Below are positions 44,186 through 55,323 of a stretch of DNA of 64,000 bases, in pieces. The notes under the pieces are model-generated. The model searched no databases, had not been told where the DNA came from, and saw only the letters and a program-made list of their open reading frames with translations. Source of the DNA: Fistulifera solaris (Eukaryota > Bacillariophyta > Bacillariophyceae > Naviculales > Stauroneidaceae); contig AP026164.1 in the NCBI GenBank assembly GCA_030295235.1, forward strand, positions 1,302,001-1,366,000, in the 5' to 3' direction. A program made the translations under genes and the position numbers. Numbering within the stretch: the first letter of the stretch is position 1; every line of letters starts with the position of its first letter.

Positions 44186-44930
44186 ATGTCTACCAAGAAA
44201 AGCCAGGAGTCCAAGCAGGCATTGAATTGGCGGCCCAGCCTGACAAGGTGGAACTTTGGCTCGCTACGGAAAACAAACTGGCAGATTTACCTATACCCAA
44301 ATTGCCTGAACTTGAAAAAAAGATAAAGGTCCTCTCGAAAAGGAAAGCCTTAATCTAGATGATCTAGATACAATCGTCAGCTGGAAGTTTGTCGTAGGAA
44401 AAGCTCGTCCTTCGATTCGCAAACTAGTGCAGTCCAATCCGGAAGAGGAAGTCCATAGTTTCACAGATAAAGCCATTCGCATGGCTAGAATGACTCGCGC
44501 AGAAGACAGTGATAAGACAATTAGCGACTCTTTGGAGGAACTGGAGAATTTACGTGGTATTGGACCAGCGACAGCGAGCGCCGTGCTGTCCCTCTTCAAT
44601 CCTTCGGTCTTTTGTTTCATGTACGACGAAGTCATTGATTGTTTCATGCCCCAGCGAGATTATAAGAGATCCACGTATCTTTCTGTCAGAAACGAGTGTC
44701 AGCGAATTGCCAATGCTCTCAATGCAGCCAGTTCTCCGTCGCCTTGGACGCCGGCTCGTGTTGCTACCGTATTGTGGACGGCCTGTCGAGATTGCGCTAT
44801 TCATGGTACTAGCTTAAAACAACGAGATGCTGGTGACAAGACACAGGAAGAAAAGAAGCCACCAGCCAGTCGACACAAAGGCGCTGAATCGAAAGAATCC
44901 GCTACCCGCCCCAAACGACAAAAAAGATAA
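44186..44930 (+). CDS. Conserved protein with a helix-hairpin-helix-like GIGPATASA motif
   Basis: The ATG at 44186 (MSTKKSQESK) reads on through two frame breaks at A runs (about 44216 and 44340). Recognisable text includes GIELAAQPDKVELWL, LNLDDLDTIVSWKFVVGKARP (PSIRKLVQSNPEEEV after it), then LRGIGPATASAVLSLFNPSV and FMYDEVIDCFM. A conserved but uncharacterised eukaryotic family shares the WK-RGK-RP and GxGPATASAVLS blocks. The latter resembles an HhH DNA-binding hairpin as in glycosylases, but no catalytic Lys or Asp is identifiable. A basic tail (RHKGAESKE...KRQKR) suggests a nuclear protein. It ends 30 bp from the convergent ASCC2-like gene. Confidence 0.65.
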
Positions 44931-44960
44931 ATCAGCTAGTGAAAAGAAGCTTTTGAAAAA

Positions 44961-46432
44961 TTAGGCCATTCGTTTCGCAGCTGCGTTCTTTTGTTTTTCC
45001 CGCCGATTCGCTAGCTTGCGCTCTTTGGCTCTCTGGTTCCCTTTGCTCCGATTGTTATTCGCATTGTCGTTGCTGAAAGACTCTCCATTCGTTGCGCTTT
45101 CGGTAGGCGCATCCTTTTATTAGATCCACGGCCGCCTCTCCCGCCGCGACCCCCTCGCCCCGCGTTTGGAATTCGCCCACCTTTTAATTTGTCCGCACCT
45201 CGATACGTCTTTCCATTCTCCACAGAAGTATCTTCTTGCGCTACTTTTTTATCCAAGGAAGGACGCTGCGTATGATTGGTGTTGCGATCGTCTTCCCAAA
45301 AGGCTTGCTCTTCCACAATTCCCTTCAATACCCGGTTATAGGTCCGGACCGCATCATAATTATCGTACAAGCCTTCATCGGATGCTCTTCGATTCCCTTC
45401 TGTCTCATCGTACTGATCATCATAGTCATCATTGTATTCATCATGGGCACCCTGTCGCATCACCATATCCAACATATACGCGTCTTCTTCCTGTTGTCTC
45501 TGTGCTGCCTGCAATGCAGCCTTGGCAATTTGTTTCGCTTCTTCTTCTTCGGTCTCCTTGTTGCGTCCTTCGAGGCGCCGCCGTGGCAACTTCTGATCGT
45601 ATAGCCGCAAGGCCGGCGGTAGATGATCCATGTCAACGAGGGCTGCAACCGTTTGTTCCACATCTCCCTTAAAGTATGACAAACACAATTCGACAAATCC
45701 TTCCCCCAGATCTGGTACTACTTGTAGTACTTGGTTGATGCGACGTTGCAACTCGATGCCCGGTGTGACGACGGTGGTGGCTTGTTGGTGTTCTAATGAT
45801 GCAGGGGACATCTGTGCGACCTTTGCAACATCGTCGGTTGGTTGCCACAATAGTTGCAAATAGTCGGCATGATCCGGATGCTTTTGAAGCAGAGTTTGTT
45901 GCCATCCGGGTGCATGATCTTGAAACCAATCGATGATATCATTCCAGATAGGATCTTCGTGTAATTGATGTAAGAGCGGCAGATAATTTTCCCATGATAG
46001 CTGATGTTTGAGTAAAAAGAAAGCCAGTATTCGTACAATATCTTTGTCATTGAAGTGATGATGTGTCGTTTGCAATGTGGTCAGTTGCTCCGAAGTGAGA
46101 TCCGGCAAACGAGGTGCCAGATGATAAATTTCCGCTACGGCGGCCAAACATTCCTCTCGGTTGCGATCATTCGTTTCCAAAACATAAAATAGTCCATCGC
46201 GTAGTGGCTCGACGATATGAGAATCCGGTATCACGTTTAAGAGCTGACGCAGTGACGATCGTACGGTCGTCTCCTCATCGAGTTTGGCCAGTAATTTTCC
46301 GATCTGATAGATCTGCAGTGCCGTCGGCCATGAGGACGACGTCTCGCTGCAGCTGTTCCATGCAACAAGAGTGTCTTGTACACAGGTCAATAAATCAGCT
46401 GGAATATCACGTGGTGTCGCAGGGTTCGTCAT
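44961..46432 (-). CDS. ASCC2: ASCC2/Cue3-like CUE-domain protein
   Basis: A helical N-terminal half (LRQLLNVIPDSHIVEPLRDG and similar) is followed by a CUE domain (INQVLQVVPDLGEGFVELCL then FKGDVEQTVAALVDMDHLPP). Then come RLYDQKLPRRRLEGR and acidic YNDDYDDQYDETE, and the RVLKG...AFWEDDRNTNH block of ASCC2. ASCC2/Cue3 binds K63 ubiquitin on stalled ribosomes and belongs to the ASCC/RQT complex. The frame breaks by one base near 45118. Past it, the natural C-terminus is basic (NRSKGNQRAKERKLANRREK) and ends at 44961 rather than 45011. The GRGGRGGRGGRG linker is diatom-like. Confidence 0.82.
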
Positions 46433-46952
46433 CTTGGCTCTGTTTTTGTTGGATGTGATGTGATTTTGTTTTCGACAAGGGATCCTGACCGCACGCCTCC
46501 GCCGTGTTCGCTTCGTTTTTGACTATAGCCCCAAAGTCTGGCTCGTATTAGACTATAGTCTCCAAGTGTTGTCTGGCAGTCGCCAAGACTGGATTTTAGT
46601 AACGAAACAAAATATGCTATAGCTCGCTTTGGTGTTCTCCGCATATGCGATGGTGAACCGTTTCTTTGAGGGTAGGTTTCCAACATCAGCTATCATTAGA
46701 AGCAACATCAGAAACTCACCGCTCGATCATTCTCTTGTCGAAATTCGTCGTTGATGGGGTATTGGGAATTCATGCTCGTGCCTAGTACGTAGTAAATGAA
46801 CTCTAGTCACAAAGTGTGAAGTTTGAGTACCGTAGCCCACGTCTCGACTCTCGACAAGGATGTTCAGATTGCGACGACGATGACAACAAAGAAGTGATGA
46901 TCATTATCAATGCGTTCTTTTTTCGTGTAAATTAGTTTTTCCCCTTGCGACA
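46433..46952. other. Divergent promoter region with a degenerate repeat copy
   Basis: This 520-bp spacer holds a degenerate GACTGCATTTCAGTC family copy at about 46548-46600. The copy includes TCTCCAAGTGTTGTCTGGCA and a changed palindrome, CCAAGACTGGATTTTAG. It also has a nearby GACTATAG inverted repeat. No gene is seen. Confidence 0.5.
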
Positions 46953-48616
46953 ATGACAAACACTTACAACACTCTCATTTTGTCGCTCGTAGGATGTAGT
47001 CTTCTCTTGCCGACAACTACGGCTTGTATAGATGCTGCCGATCGCGTCACCCATTTGCCCGGATGGAATCAACCGTTGCCGAGTGCCTGGTTTTCTGGTT
47101 TTCTCGATTATGAATTTCAGGGACACACGATTCATACACATTATATACTCGTGGAAGCAGAAGATTTGGGCGAAGATCAGGTGAAACCATTGATTTATTG
47201 GACCAACGGGGGCCCGGGGGCGAGTAGTTTGTTTGGCCTCATGACCGAATTGGGTCCTTTGTTGTTTTCGGATGACTCGTTGTCGGGTCATGATGACATT
47301 CCGAAACCAATCTACAATCCCAAGAGTTGGACGCGTCTCGGAACATTGCTCATTGTAGATCAACCCGCTCCGATTGGATTCAGTTATTGTGATGACGATG
47401 TTATGGGCCGCAATTGTTTGTCGTGGACCGATGAGCTTGCGGCGGAAAACACACACGCGGCGTTGCGGGCATTCTTCGACAAACATCCTTGTTATCAAGA
47501 ATTGGATTTGTATCTGACTGGGGAATCGTACGGAGGTATTTATGGTGCGTGCGTTAGAAGGAAAAGCAGGACGATTGCTTGCTGAGTCTCATCTCACGAA
47601 CCTTTCTCATTCCCAACAGTACCGACACTAGCGCGTTCCATTTTACAGGACAAGACATCGAACTTTAATGTCAAAGGATTTGCTGTAGGAGATGGCTGTT
47701 TGGGGACACAAACGGGTATCTGTCCCGATTTAGGAGGCACTGGTTTCGATGCGTGGAAAGTGCTCTTTCTGTTTGGACATGGCCAGATTCCTATTGCTAC
47801 CTTCCAAGAATTTATGCGGGCCTGTGCTCCCCATCAGAATGGCCATTGGGCGCTGCAGACCCCGGACAATCCCGCTTGTCAAAAAGTTGTCAAAGACATT
47901 GAGATCCAAGCGGGAGGATATTACGAATACAACCTCTACGACGATTGCACGTACCGCAATGGTATTCTGGCAGGAGCGGTGAACGATTATGCCTGTGGAG
48001 GGGATATGGTAATGGAAGCTTACTTTCAACATCCCGAAGTCCTAGAAGCCTTTCACGTTCCGAACAACTACTACAGTGTTGACAACGCCGTTGGCTTTGA
48101 TTACACGCCCACGGAACAGGATCTACGACCCTTTACAAGTCGCTCACACACGACAATCGGCTCCGCGATGAGGATTCTCAGATTCGCGTCTTGATTTACA
48201 ATGGAGACGCGGATCCTGCCATTACGAGTTTGGCAGCACAAAACTGGACGTGGCATTTGGATTTACCGGAAATTGAAAGCTGGCGGCCTTGGACGGTCGA
48301 TAGCTGCCGTCGCGTAGGTGGATACGTGACACGCTACGAGGGTAGTTTTGACTTTTTGACCATCCGAGGTGCGGGTCATATGGTATGTGCTCTTCAAATG
48401 ATGTTAGATGCTGCATGGACAGTATGATTTTTCTAACTATTGATCCCTTTCAATGAATGGATGTAATGCAAGGTCCCCACTTACAAATCCGATGCTACAT
48501 TTGCTTTCATCCGTGCGTGGATCAATAACAAAGACTATCCATTGTATGACAAGGATTGTGTTAGCCCTAAGTTTCAAGCAATGGAAGAAGAAGTAGTCGC
48601 TGTACAGCCAAATTAA
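46953..48616 (+). CDS. Serine carboxypeptidase (peptidase family S10)
   Basis: A signal peptide (LSLVGCSLLLPTTTACIDA) is followed by the S10 fold. It has the oxyanion region YWTNGGPGASSLFGLMTELG, the catalytic Ser in LTGESYGGIY, the Asp in LIYNGDADPAI, and the His in GAGHMVPTYKSDAT. Exons are 46953-47544, 47619-48382 and 48473-48616 with two GT-AG introns; the second splits GAGHM from VPTYKS just after the catalytic His. One C is missing near 48128, before LYKSLTHDNRL. S10 enzymes trim C-terminal residues in the vacuole or outside the cell. The His and Asp exons both join in frame, so a working enzyme is expected. The overall match is strong. Confidence 0.9.
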
Positions 48617-49009
48617 TTGTGACGACTACGCTTTGCTACGCAGTCAATCCATTCGCAGACTTTCCCGATAGTAAAGTGGGCATATAGCTATTTGTAAATG
48701 ATTATTATTTGTATTCGATAATAATTCAACAGAGATTTTCCTCGAAGTTAGACACGAAAACGCTAGACCCTTAACCTTAGTCAATTTCCGAAATAGTTCC
48801 TCGTTGATGGCGAGCCACGCGCAAGCCTACGAGACATGCTGGCGCGCACCTCGTCCGCTTTCGCATTATTTCGCGGTTTGATTATTTCCTAAATTTGTGC
48901 TGCGCGCGTCTTTGACACGATGACAAATAATAATAATGAGGACGAGTTTGATCATTTCAAATCATCCTCCATATCCAACCAAAACTAATATCATTTCTCC
49001 ACAATTGTA
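48617..49009. other. Intergenic region upstream of the FCP pair
   Basis: These 393 bp hold no gene. The region contains the SCP 3' end, an AT-rich tract (atgattattatttgtattcgataataatt, around 48697-48726) and the FCP1 promoter. Confidence 0.45.
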
Positions 49010-50006
49010 ATGAAGCGTTTACTCACTATTGCCCTCGCCGCATATCCTGTAGTGCTTGTATTCGGATTTGCGCCAAATCCCCCTCCAACGACCCGTCCGA
49101 GCCTGCGATTGCGAGAAACAAAGGTAAGAAGAAAGCAAAGCACATCGGTAATACTCTTCCTGTGAAACGTCCTGCAACCGTACTTCACATTGCACTCGAT
49201 CTTCACTCAAATGAATTGCGTGTCACAGAAAGATCTCGAGAATCTCGCGAAAGAGTTAAACCCCATCATCGGCTTCTATGATCCGATCGGCATTTCGAAC
49301 AATTTCTTTTGGGATTTAACCGTCGACGAGACGATTGGCTGGCTGCGGGAATCGGAAATTAAGCACGGTCGGGTAGCCATGGCAGCATGTGTCGGATACT
49401 GCGTTCAAAGCTTTTACACGTGGCCTTTCGATAACACGTTGTCGGGGAAGCCGTTCCCCTCGACGACTCTCAGTCCTCCAGAACAGTGGGATGCACTTCC
49501 GTTGGGCGCCAAAGTGCAAATTCTGCTCTTTATTGGATTTCTAGAGTTCTATGCTGAACTGTCGCCACCGCGTCCGGGTGCACTTCCACATTACACCAAA
49601 GGCGGCATCCCGGGAAAGTACCCATCCTTTGACGGCGTCCCACATCCTGTTCCATTTAACTTGTACGATCCATTCGGTTTTTCATCCAAACGAACCAAGG
49701 AAGAAAAAGCTAGAGGTTTACTTTGTGAGATCAACAATGGTCGTCTAGGTGAGTGTTGGATGCTATTGCTGTGATGGCGTACCGAATCTTGCAGTGACTA
49801 ACACACCCATGCTCTGCGGTATTTTGGTAGCCATGATCGGTATAATGTCGGTCCTTTGCGAGTCAAAGATTCCAGGGTCCATTCCAGCGCTCAAGGGATT
49901 AGTGAAACCATATGCAGGACAAGTCATGGCTCCATTTGAAGGGACTCCGTTTTTTCCCGCCTCGGATTTGGGCTGTATCTTTGAGGGGCTTTGCAGTAGT
50001 TCTTGA
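49010..50006 (+). CDS. Fucoxanthin-chlorophyll a/c-binding protein (FCP), tandem copy 1
   Basis: Exons 49010-49123, 49229-49748 and 49831-50006 (269 residues) are joined by two GT-AG introns in phase. The leader MKRLLTIALAAYPVVLVFGF is a signal peptide for the plastid. Light-harvesting helices carry the chlorophyll-binding pairs ESEIKHGRVAMAA (helix 1) and EINNGRLAMIGI (helix 3; AMI starts in exon 3). Helix 2 is AKVQILLFIGFLEFYAE. An unusually long lumenal or stromal loop, PPEQWDALPLGA, and a C-terminal loop (HYTKGGIPGKYPSF) mark a diatom-specific FCP subgroup that I cannot assign. Function: antenna protein binding chlorophyll a/c and fucoxanthin in the thylakoid. Confidence 0.88.
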
Positions 50007-50518
50007 GTAAACAAGAAGCACAAATAGTAATCACTACTGAGTACTTTAAACACCCATTTGTGACCAACTTTCGATACGATTTTGTAGCCAAGGACTGTCT
50101 CGTTGCCAGGTGAAAAAGTCCGATTTCAGCTCTAGCGATACGAAAGAAGTGGACTTTATTAAGATTTGAAGCATTCCTATTACAAACGCTTTATTTTCAG
50201 AAGTCTAATGACAAAAGTTTTTGTCAAGTATGTAAGCATAAGGAACGATGTAGTCCTTTGCCATAAAGTCGAAGTCAAGAAAAGTGCATGGACGACCTGA
50301 ATGATATCCGGGTGCCCGACTGTTGATAAATTTCCCCTCCGCGAGGGCTACGTGAAATCGACGTTGGCGACCCCCAAGCATTGCTGAGTTTCATCGTTTC
50401 TCCCTCCTTTTTGTCTGCCAAAAAGTTATTTTGCCGACGACATTGTTTGTGAATAGCATACAAGTACCACATATCTCTTTTTCAACTTTGATCTTCTTAC
50501 CTAAGAAGACGATAAGAA
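50007..50518. other. Intergenic region between tandem FCP genes
   Basis: These 512 bp separate the two FCP copies. No gene is seen. It carries the FCP1 3' flank and the FCP2 promoter. Confidence 0.4.
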
Positions 50519-51380
50519 ATGTTGACAACAAATCTAATAGCGGCCGTGCTGATGGCACCCGTATTGGCATTCACGGGTGGTTTGTCATCCAGCCGACCAG
50601 CGACGTCTCTCTGCGAAACAAAGGTACGAACCATTCGTTGCATTTGCCGACTATATCGAAAAATCGTCTTTCTCAACAACATTTGACAAAGGGGGATTTG
50701 GAAGCGCTCGCGAAAAAATTAAATCCTTCTCTCGGTTTCTTTGATCCGTTGGGCTTGGTGAATGACACATTTCTGTTGCAAAGCAATGAAGCGACCATCG
50801 GATGGCTTCGTCATTCGGAAATCAAACACGGGCGCGTGGCCATGGCAGCTTTTGTTGGATACTGCGTACAAAGTGTCTATCATTTTCCCTGGGCGCTGAC
50901 ACTGGATCGACAGTCCTATCCTTCTGTCAACTTGAGTCCACCGGAACAGTGGGACGCGCTGCCGACCGCGGGCAAATTGCAAATTCTGATCTTTGTGGGA
51001 TTTTTGGAATTTTTCTCGGAAGCAGCTCAGCCTGTGCACTACACGAAAGGTGGAAAGCCGGGAGAATTTCCTCCTTTCCTGGAATCGAAACTTATTCCGC
51101 ATCCTGTGCCGCTGAATCTCTATGATCCCTTCGGTCAAGCAGCGTCCATGGATGACGAGAAGAAGGCAACTCGATTGCGAGCCGAAATCAACAATGGACG
51201 ATTAGGTAAGTTGGAAAGAGGATTCTGAAGACAAGTTATTGTCAAGGCGGTCTAATATTTTGATTTACAGCCATGATAGGGATCATGGGCTTTCTGACGG
51301 AACAGAAAATCCCAGGCTCTGTGCCTCTGCTCACGGGTATTGTCAAACCATACGCGGGAGAAGTCATGTCGCCATTCTGA
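50519..51380 (+). CDS. Fucoxanthin-chlorophyll a/c-binding protein (FCP), tandem copy 2
   Basis: Exons 50519-50623, 50692-51205 and 51271-51380 (242 residues) match copy 1 in order, both intron positions and phases. The leader MLTTNLIAAVLMAPVLAFTG has a VLAF junction typical of plastid import in diatoms. Helix motifs HSEIKHGRVAMAAFVGYCVQ and EINNGRLAMIGIMGFLTEQK bind chlorophyll. The loops SPPEQWDALP and PLNLYDPFG are kept. The protein is about 27 residues shorter than copy 1, mainly at the C-terminus, where SPF* ends it early compared with the PFFPASDLGC extension. The genes arose by local duplication. Confidence 0.9.
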
Positions 51381-51511
51381 ATTTTACCAGTATCAGGCGT
51401 AGTATTCTAATGAATGAGAATCGGTAGCGAGCTATGATAAGTTTGTTGTAAAGAGTAAATTATCTGTTGAACCGGACCAAGACTCGTGCGAATTGCAACT
51501 CTTCCACAGCG

Positions 51512-52612
51512 TCACAACTCGGGACGAGCGTTTCTCTCTTTCAACCGATCATTGTGCGAAATGCGAGCACTTTCTATTATGATTGGTTGTCCTGTCTGTC
51601 GTAGTTGTTGCAGAATGTCGGTCCCACTTACAATTTTCCCCGGACAAGCGAAGCGTCCTCCATCTTCATAGCCCAGCATAGGAAACAGCAAAGTAGGTCC
51701 TCGTCCCACCAATCCAAAGGTGTTTTCTCGACATGGTGCTACGGGTGATAGCTCTTCGAACCAAAGTGGTTCACTTCCGTACCCCGTTGTGGCGTATTGT
51801 CGTTGCAAGGACGAGTGTATCTGTTTCGATGCACTGTGTGGCTCTCCGCCCGTCACAGCTGGACCTCGGTCCGTATTCCTGTATTGCAACGTCGTTCCAT
51901 CGTACAAGCCGTCGTCGACTAGTTGTAAAAGGTCCATATCATGTGCGGCATATCCGCAAAGTCGGTGAACTCAACACGCAAAGAAGAATGATCGTGCAGC
52001 GTGAGTTCCACCGCGTACGGCGGTACACCGAGCCATTGCACACATTGTGCAGCATTCCACCCTCGTGATTGCTGCTTGTAATCGAATTAAATCACTCATA
52101 TCATGCCCGTTTGTTGACGCGAGGGATCGCACTTCATCGATTTTCTGTTGAACCAAGGATCGCGACAAATCGAGCTGCTGTCGCAATGATTCCATTTCTT
52201 GTTGCGCTACACGTTGCACTTGTCGAACTTGTACCGTGGTAGAGCCTAATTCACGTTGCAATCGTTTCACTTGTTCGGTTAATTTCAGAATCGTTTCGTC
52301 GTAGGCGTCATTTTGTTGCGTTACTTTCGACAATTGTTCCCGAGAGACGTCCAGTTGTTGCTGCAATTCTGCATTTCGACTCGTTAACGCCGTCTGTATT
52401 TGTACAAATCGCACCACATCGTCCTGACACGCTTGTTCAATAGCTTCTGCGTGCGTTTCCTGCAGAGACCGAAGGGTTTGATTGTGTTGGAGTTCCTTGT
52501 CGATCAAGACAGTGGCGCATTGATTATGAAATAGTATGACAAAGATGGAGTAACCCGCGATTACCGATACTCCTGCTGTTAATATATGTGTTGCCGTTGT
52601 TTTTGACAGCAT
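51512..52612 (-). CDS. Membrane-anchored coiled-coil protein with a divergent cyclophilin-like domain
   Basis: The start at 52612 (MLSKTTATHILTAGVSVIAG) is a signal-anchor helix. A long heptad region follows (EQVKRLQRELGSTTVQVRQV, with Q/R/L-rich text). Then PPYAVELTLHDHSSLRVEF, ADMPHMIWTFYNLVDDGLYD, FGLVGRGPTLLFPML and FACPGKIVSGTDILQQL align in order with a cyclophilin-type barrel (compare FGKVVxGxDVVxxL). The usual catalytic Arg of cyclophilins is not evident. One extra A near 52062 and one missing C near 51924 break the frame. It is probably a type II Golgi/ER protein. A related diatom family of coiled-coil plus cyclophilin-like proteins is my recollection and is uncertain. Confidence 0.6.
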
Positions 52613-52916
52613 TTCCTTTATGATTGTAATGCAATGTGTAACTTTTAAGAGAAGGAATGAAACTTGCATAAGTTGTGATACTTGTACTTGTACAAGTGAT
52701 TTTTGCGCTGCTTTTCGTCAATACAATTACGGGAATGAAATCGAGTTGAGTCACAAGAAGACAACTCTAAATAATAATGAGTTGGAATTGGTGTACATTC
52801 CCTGTCACAGCGTCAAAGATAAGACCGGTCGGCGTCGCGAGACCGACGCACCGAAACTCGAAACAAAACATCTCTCCATAATATCCATCCATCGCATCCA
52901 TTCGTCGTCACATAAA
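52613..52916. other. Divergent promoter region
   Basis: This 304-bp spacer separates two divergent genes. No other feature is seen; a TTGTACTTGTACAAGTG palindrome occurs near 52682. Confidence 0.45.
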
Positions 52917-55145
52917 ATGGCGCAAAACACGATGGAAAGCGATTCAGAACAAGAACGACGAAATAGAACGCAACTTTCCGCTCACCTTTTATCCAGTTTA
53001 CTGACGAATCACACTTTTGATGAGATTCCGCTTGTAGCATTTCAAAGCGAGGTGTGTAAGACTCTTTCTCAGATTGTCGTCGCGTGCACGACCACTCCCT
53101 CCCTAAATGGAGTGCAGAGCATTTCTTTTGCTCGTTTAGACGAATGTTTACAGCGAGTGGATTGGAAAACGATAATCGAACAGAGAGATGCCCGACTGAG
53201 ACCGCACAAACAATCCACCATGAACTTAACAACGCCGTGCGATGTTCTTTTATCGTCTTTGAAAGACACCACCGTTTGGCCTCCAGCGTGTAATGGATGT
53301 CTCGTCAAGGTCCTGTTGAATCATTTACTTTTCATCGATCCGGAAACTCTATAATTAAGCGCTCCACGCGTTGTGGTAGACTCGATTGGTCGCCATCTCA
53401 TTCAAATTTACTCGACTTTGTGATCGAAATGATGCAGGTGCAACCGTCTCTTGATGCGAATCAAGTTACCTCGTGGATTCGCTCCAACTTGAACGAATCC
53501 AACAAGACCGACACCGAAACTATTAACGTCGCAATCTCCATCGTCAAAGAACTTATTCGTAGTTTCCCATTCAAGGCCATCGTGTTCCTTCCCCTTTTCC
53601 TGGATATGTTATGTGTCACAGAAGCACTTCTGAACAAGCTTCGATCGGCTTTGCCGCGTGTATCAAATAGTGAAATAGGGAAACCGCAAGTCAAGCGATC
53701 GAGATTGGTACATGGAACCAATGTGGCTGTGTTGCACGGTGAAAGTTCCGATTGCGAGGAAGACGCTTATCACAATCGATTGTTTGTGCAGCACTCCAAC
53801 GCACATAAGAATTCCCAATCCTTAGGGGCTGATCGCAAAAGATATTGCAGGCAAATACGCAATCGTCAACACGAACGGTAACTTATGAACAGATTGCATT
53901 TTTGTCTGCCTTGAGAACAAAGTGCCTGAAAGCCTTCTTGGCGTCTTCCAATGATTGTGCATCTACATCGGGTGTCGGAGCTGTAAATCAGTCACTCTTT
54001 CGTATCATTTTTAATTTGTTGGAGAGTCAACCGGGTTCCGAAACAATTTTGGTGCGGTTTGCTGCTTTACTTTTGATCAACGCCAATCCACCGTTGGCTT
54101 ATCAAAAACTGCTGGATATGCTATGGTCACGTGTCGACGAAGCCAATGACCCTTGCGCGTGTTTGAGCTTTTACGTCGAGTTGCTCATTGAATCTTCCAT
54201 CTTCGACGATAGGACTGCACTAACCACCGCAATACAGCCACTGTTGGATCTTGTAAAGAGGAGGATCCTAAATCGAGAAGACCAAGCTTTATGGCCGAAT
54301 GCGCAGGTCGCTCTTCACTGCCTTGCATGCCTTCTCACCTATCGAGGTACCATGCTAATGCAATTACCCGAGTTTCTGTTTTTGCTTGCTCAACTCTCGA
54401 ATGAATATCCATCACCCAAACAATGGCTTTTGGTAAACACAGTTTCTGCTCCGGAAGAGCTGAAGCTGTTGACGTCCCTACGCGAGTCTGGAGTATTTGG
54501 AATTGAAAATGAACTAGAGGAAGACGGAATTCTTAAGGATTGCAGTGGGTCTTGGTTTTATGATCCTCATCGAAGTTCGACAATCCGTACTTGTAGTCTT
54601 TTCACCGGTTTAGCATCTTCTGGTCTTTCGTCGCCATGGAGTCCCACAAACTCGGATCCAAAGCTAAGTTGTGGTTCACAAGTGGATCAGCCACTACATC
54701 CTGACACGAAAGGAGGAATAGCGCTGCATGACTTAGGAGATGATGTACTGCGTGAAGTATTCTCTTTCTTGGTTTCAAACGGATTGTTTTCAATAGGCAA
54801 GTCTGCAAACGATGGAAGTGCATCGGGGACGACGAGTTTAATACGTGGAAGCCATTGTACGTTGGACGATTCGGTGTGGACTTAGAAGATCCTTTATTAT
54901 CAAGTGCGGCTTGCACATTGTCATGGAAGCAACTTTTCATGGAGCGATGGATGGCAGAAAAAGAAATAAGATACAAGCGAGATAAGAACGGCTGGAGATG
55001 GCGACTCTGCACACGGATTGGTTGCCTGACAGTGCATTCTTCACCATCGCGACTTTTGAAACATCAGTCCACTCATAAAATCACTTCGAAAGAGCGAAAG
55101 AGGGCAAGACGCCTTGACGCGACACCTACGAAGTCGGTTGCTTAA
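52917..55145 (+). CDS. Helical-repeat protein with C-terminal F-box-like motif
   Basis: The start at ATG 52917 (MAQNTMESDSEQERR) reads on in pieces: to about 53354, from about 53360 to 53830, 53830-54880, and 54880-55145. The frame changes three times, and it is unclear how many are real. Most of the ~730 residues are amphipathic helices (SETILVRFAALLLINANPP, VALHCLACLLTYRGT). Near 54725, ALHDLGDDVLREVFSFL is F-box-like. A C-terminal Trp-rich motif (WRWRLCTRIGCLTV) and a basic tail follow. An F-box would suggest an SCF ubiquitin-ligase adaptor, with the helical region binding substrate. That is inferred, and I do not recognise the family. Confidence 0.5.
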
Positions 55146-55323
55146 GTTGGAGAAGTTGACGTGAAAGTTGTGCAGTGCAAGCTCTCCCAATCGTCTTCCA
55201 ACGCATTAGTGGGCGGTTTGTTGTCAGCTACGTTGCGCCAGCGTCTCTCACACCAAAACACGATTGTTCTCAAGACTTTCACATACAAACCCACTCTCTC
55301 ATTAAATATATACTTAAAATAAA

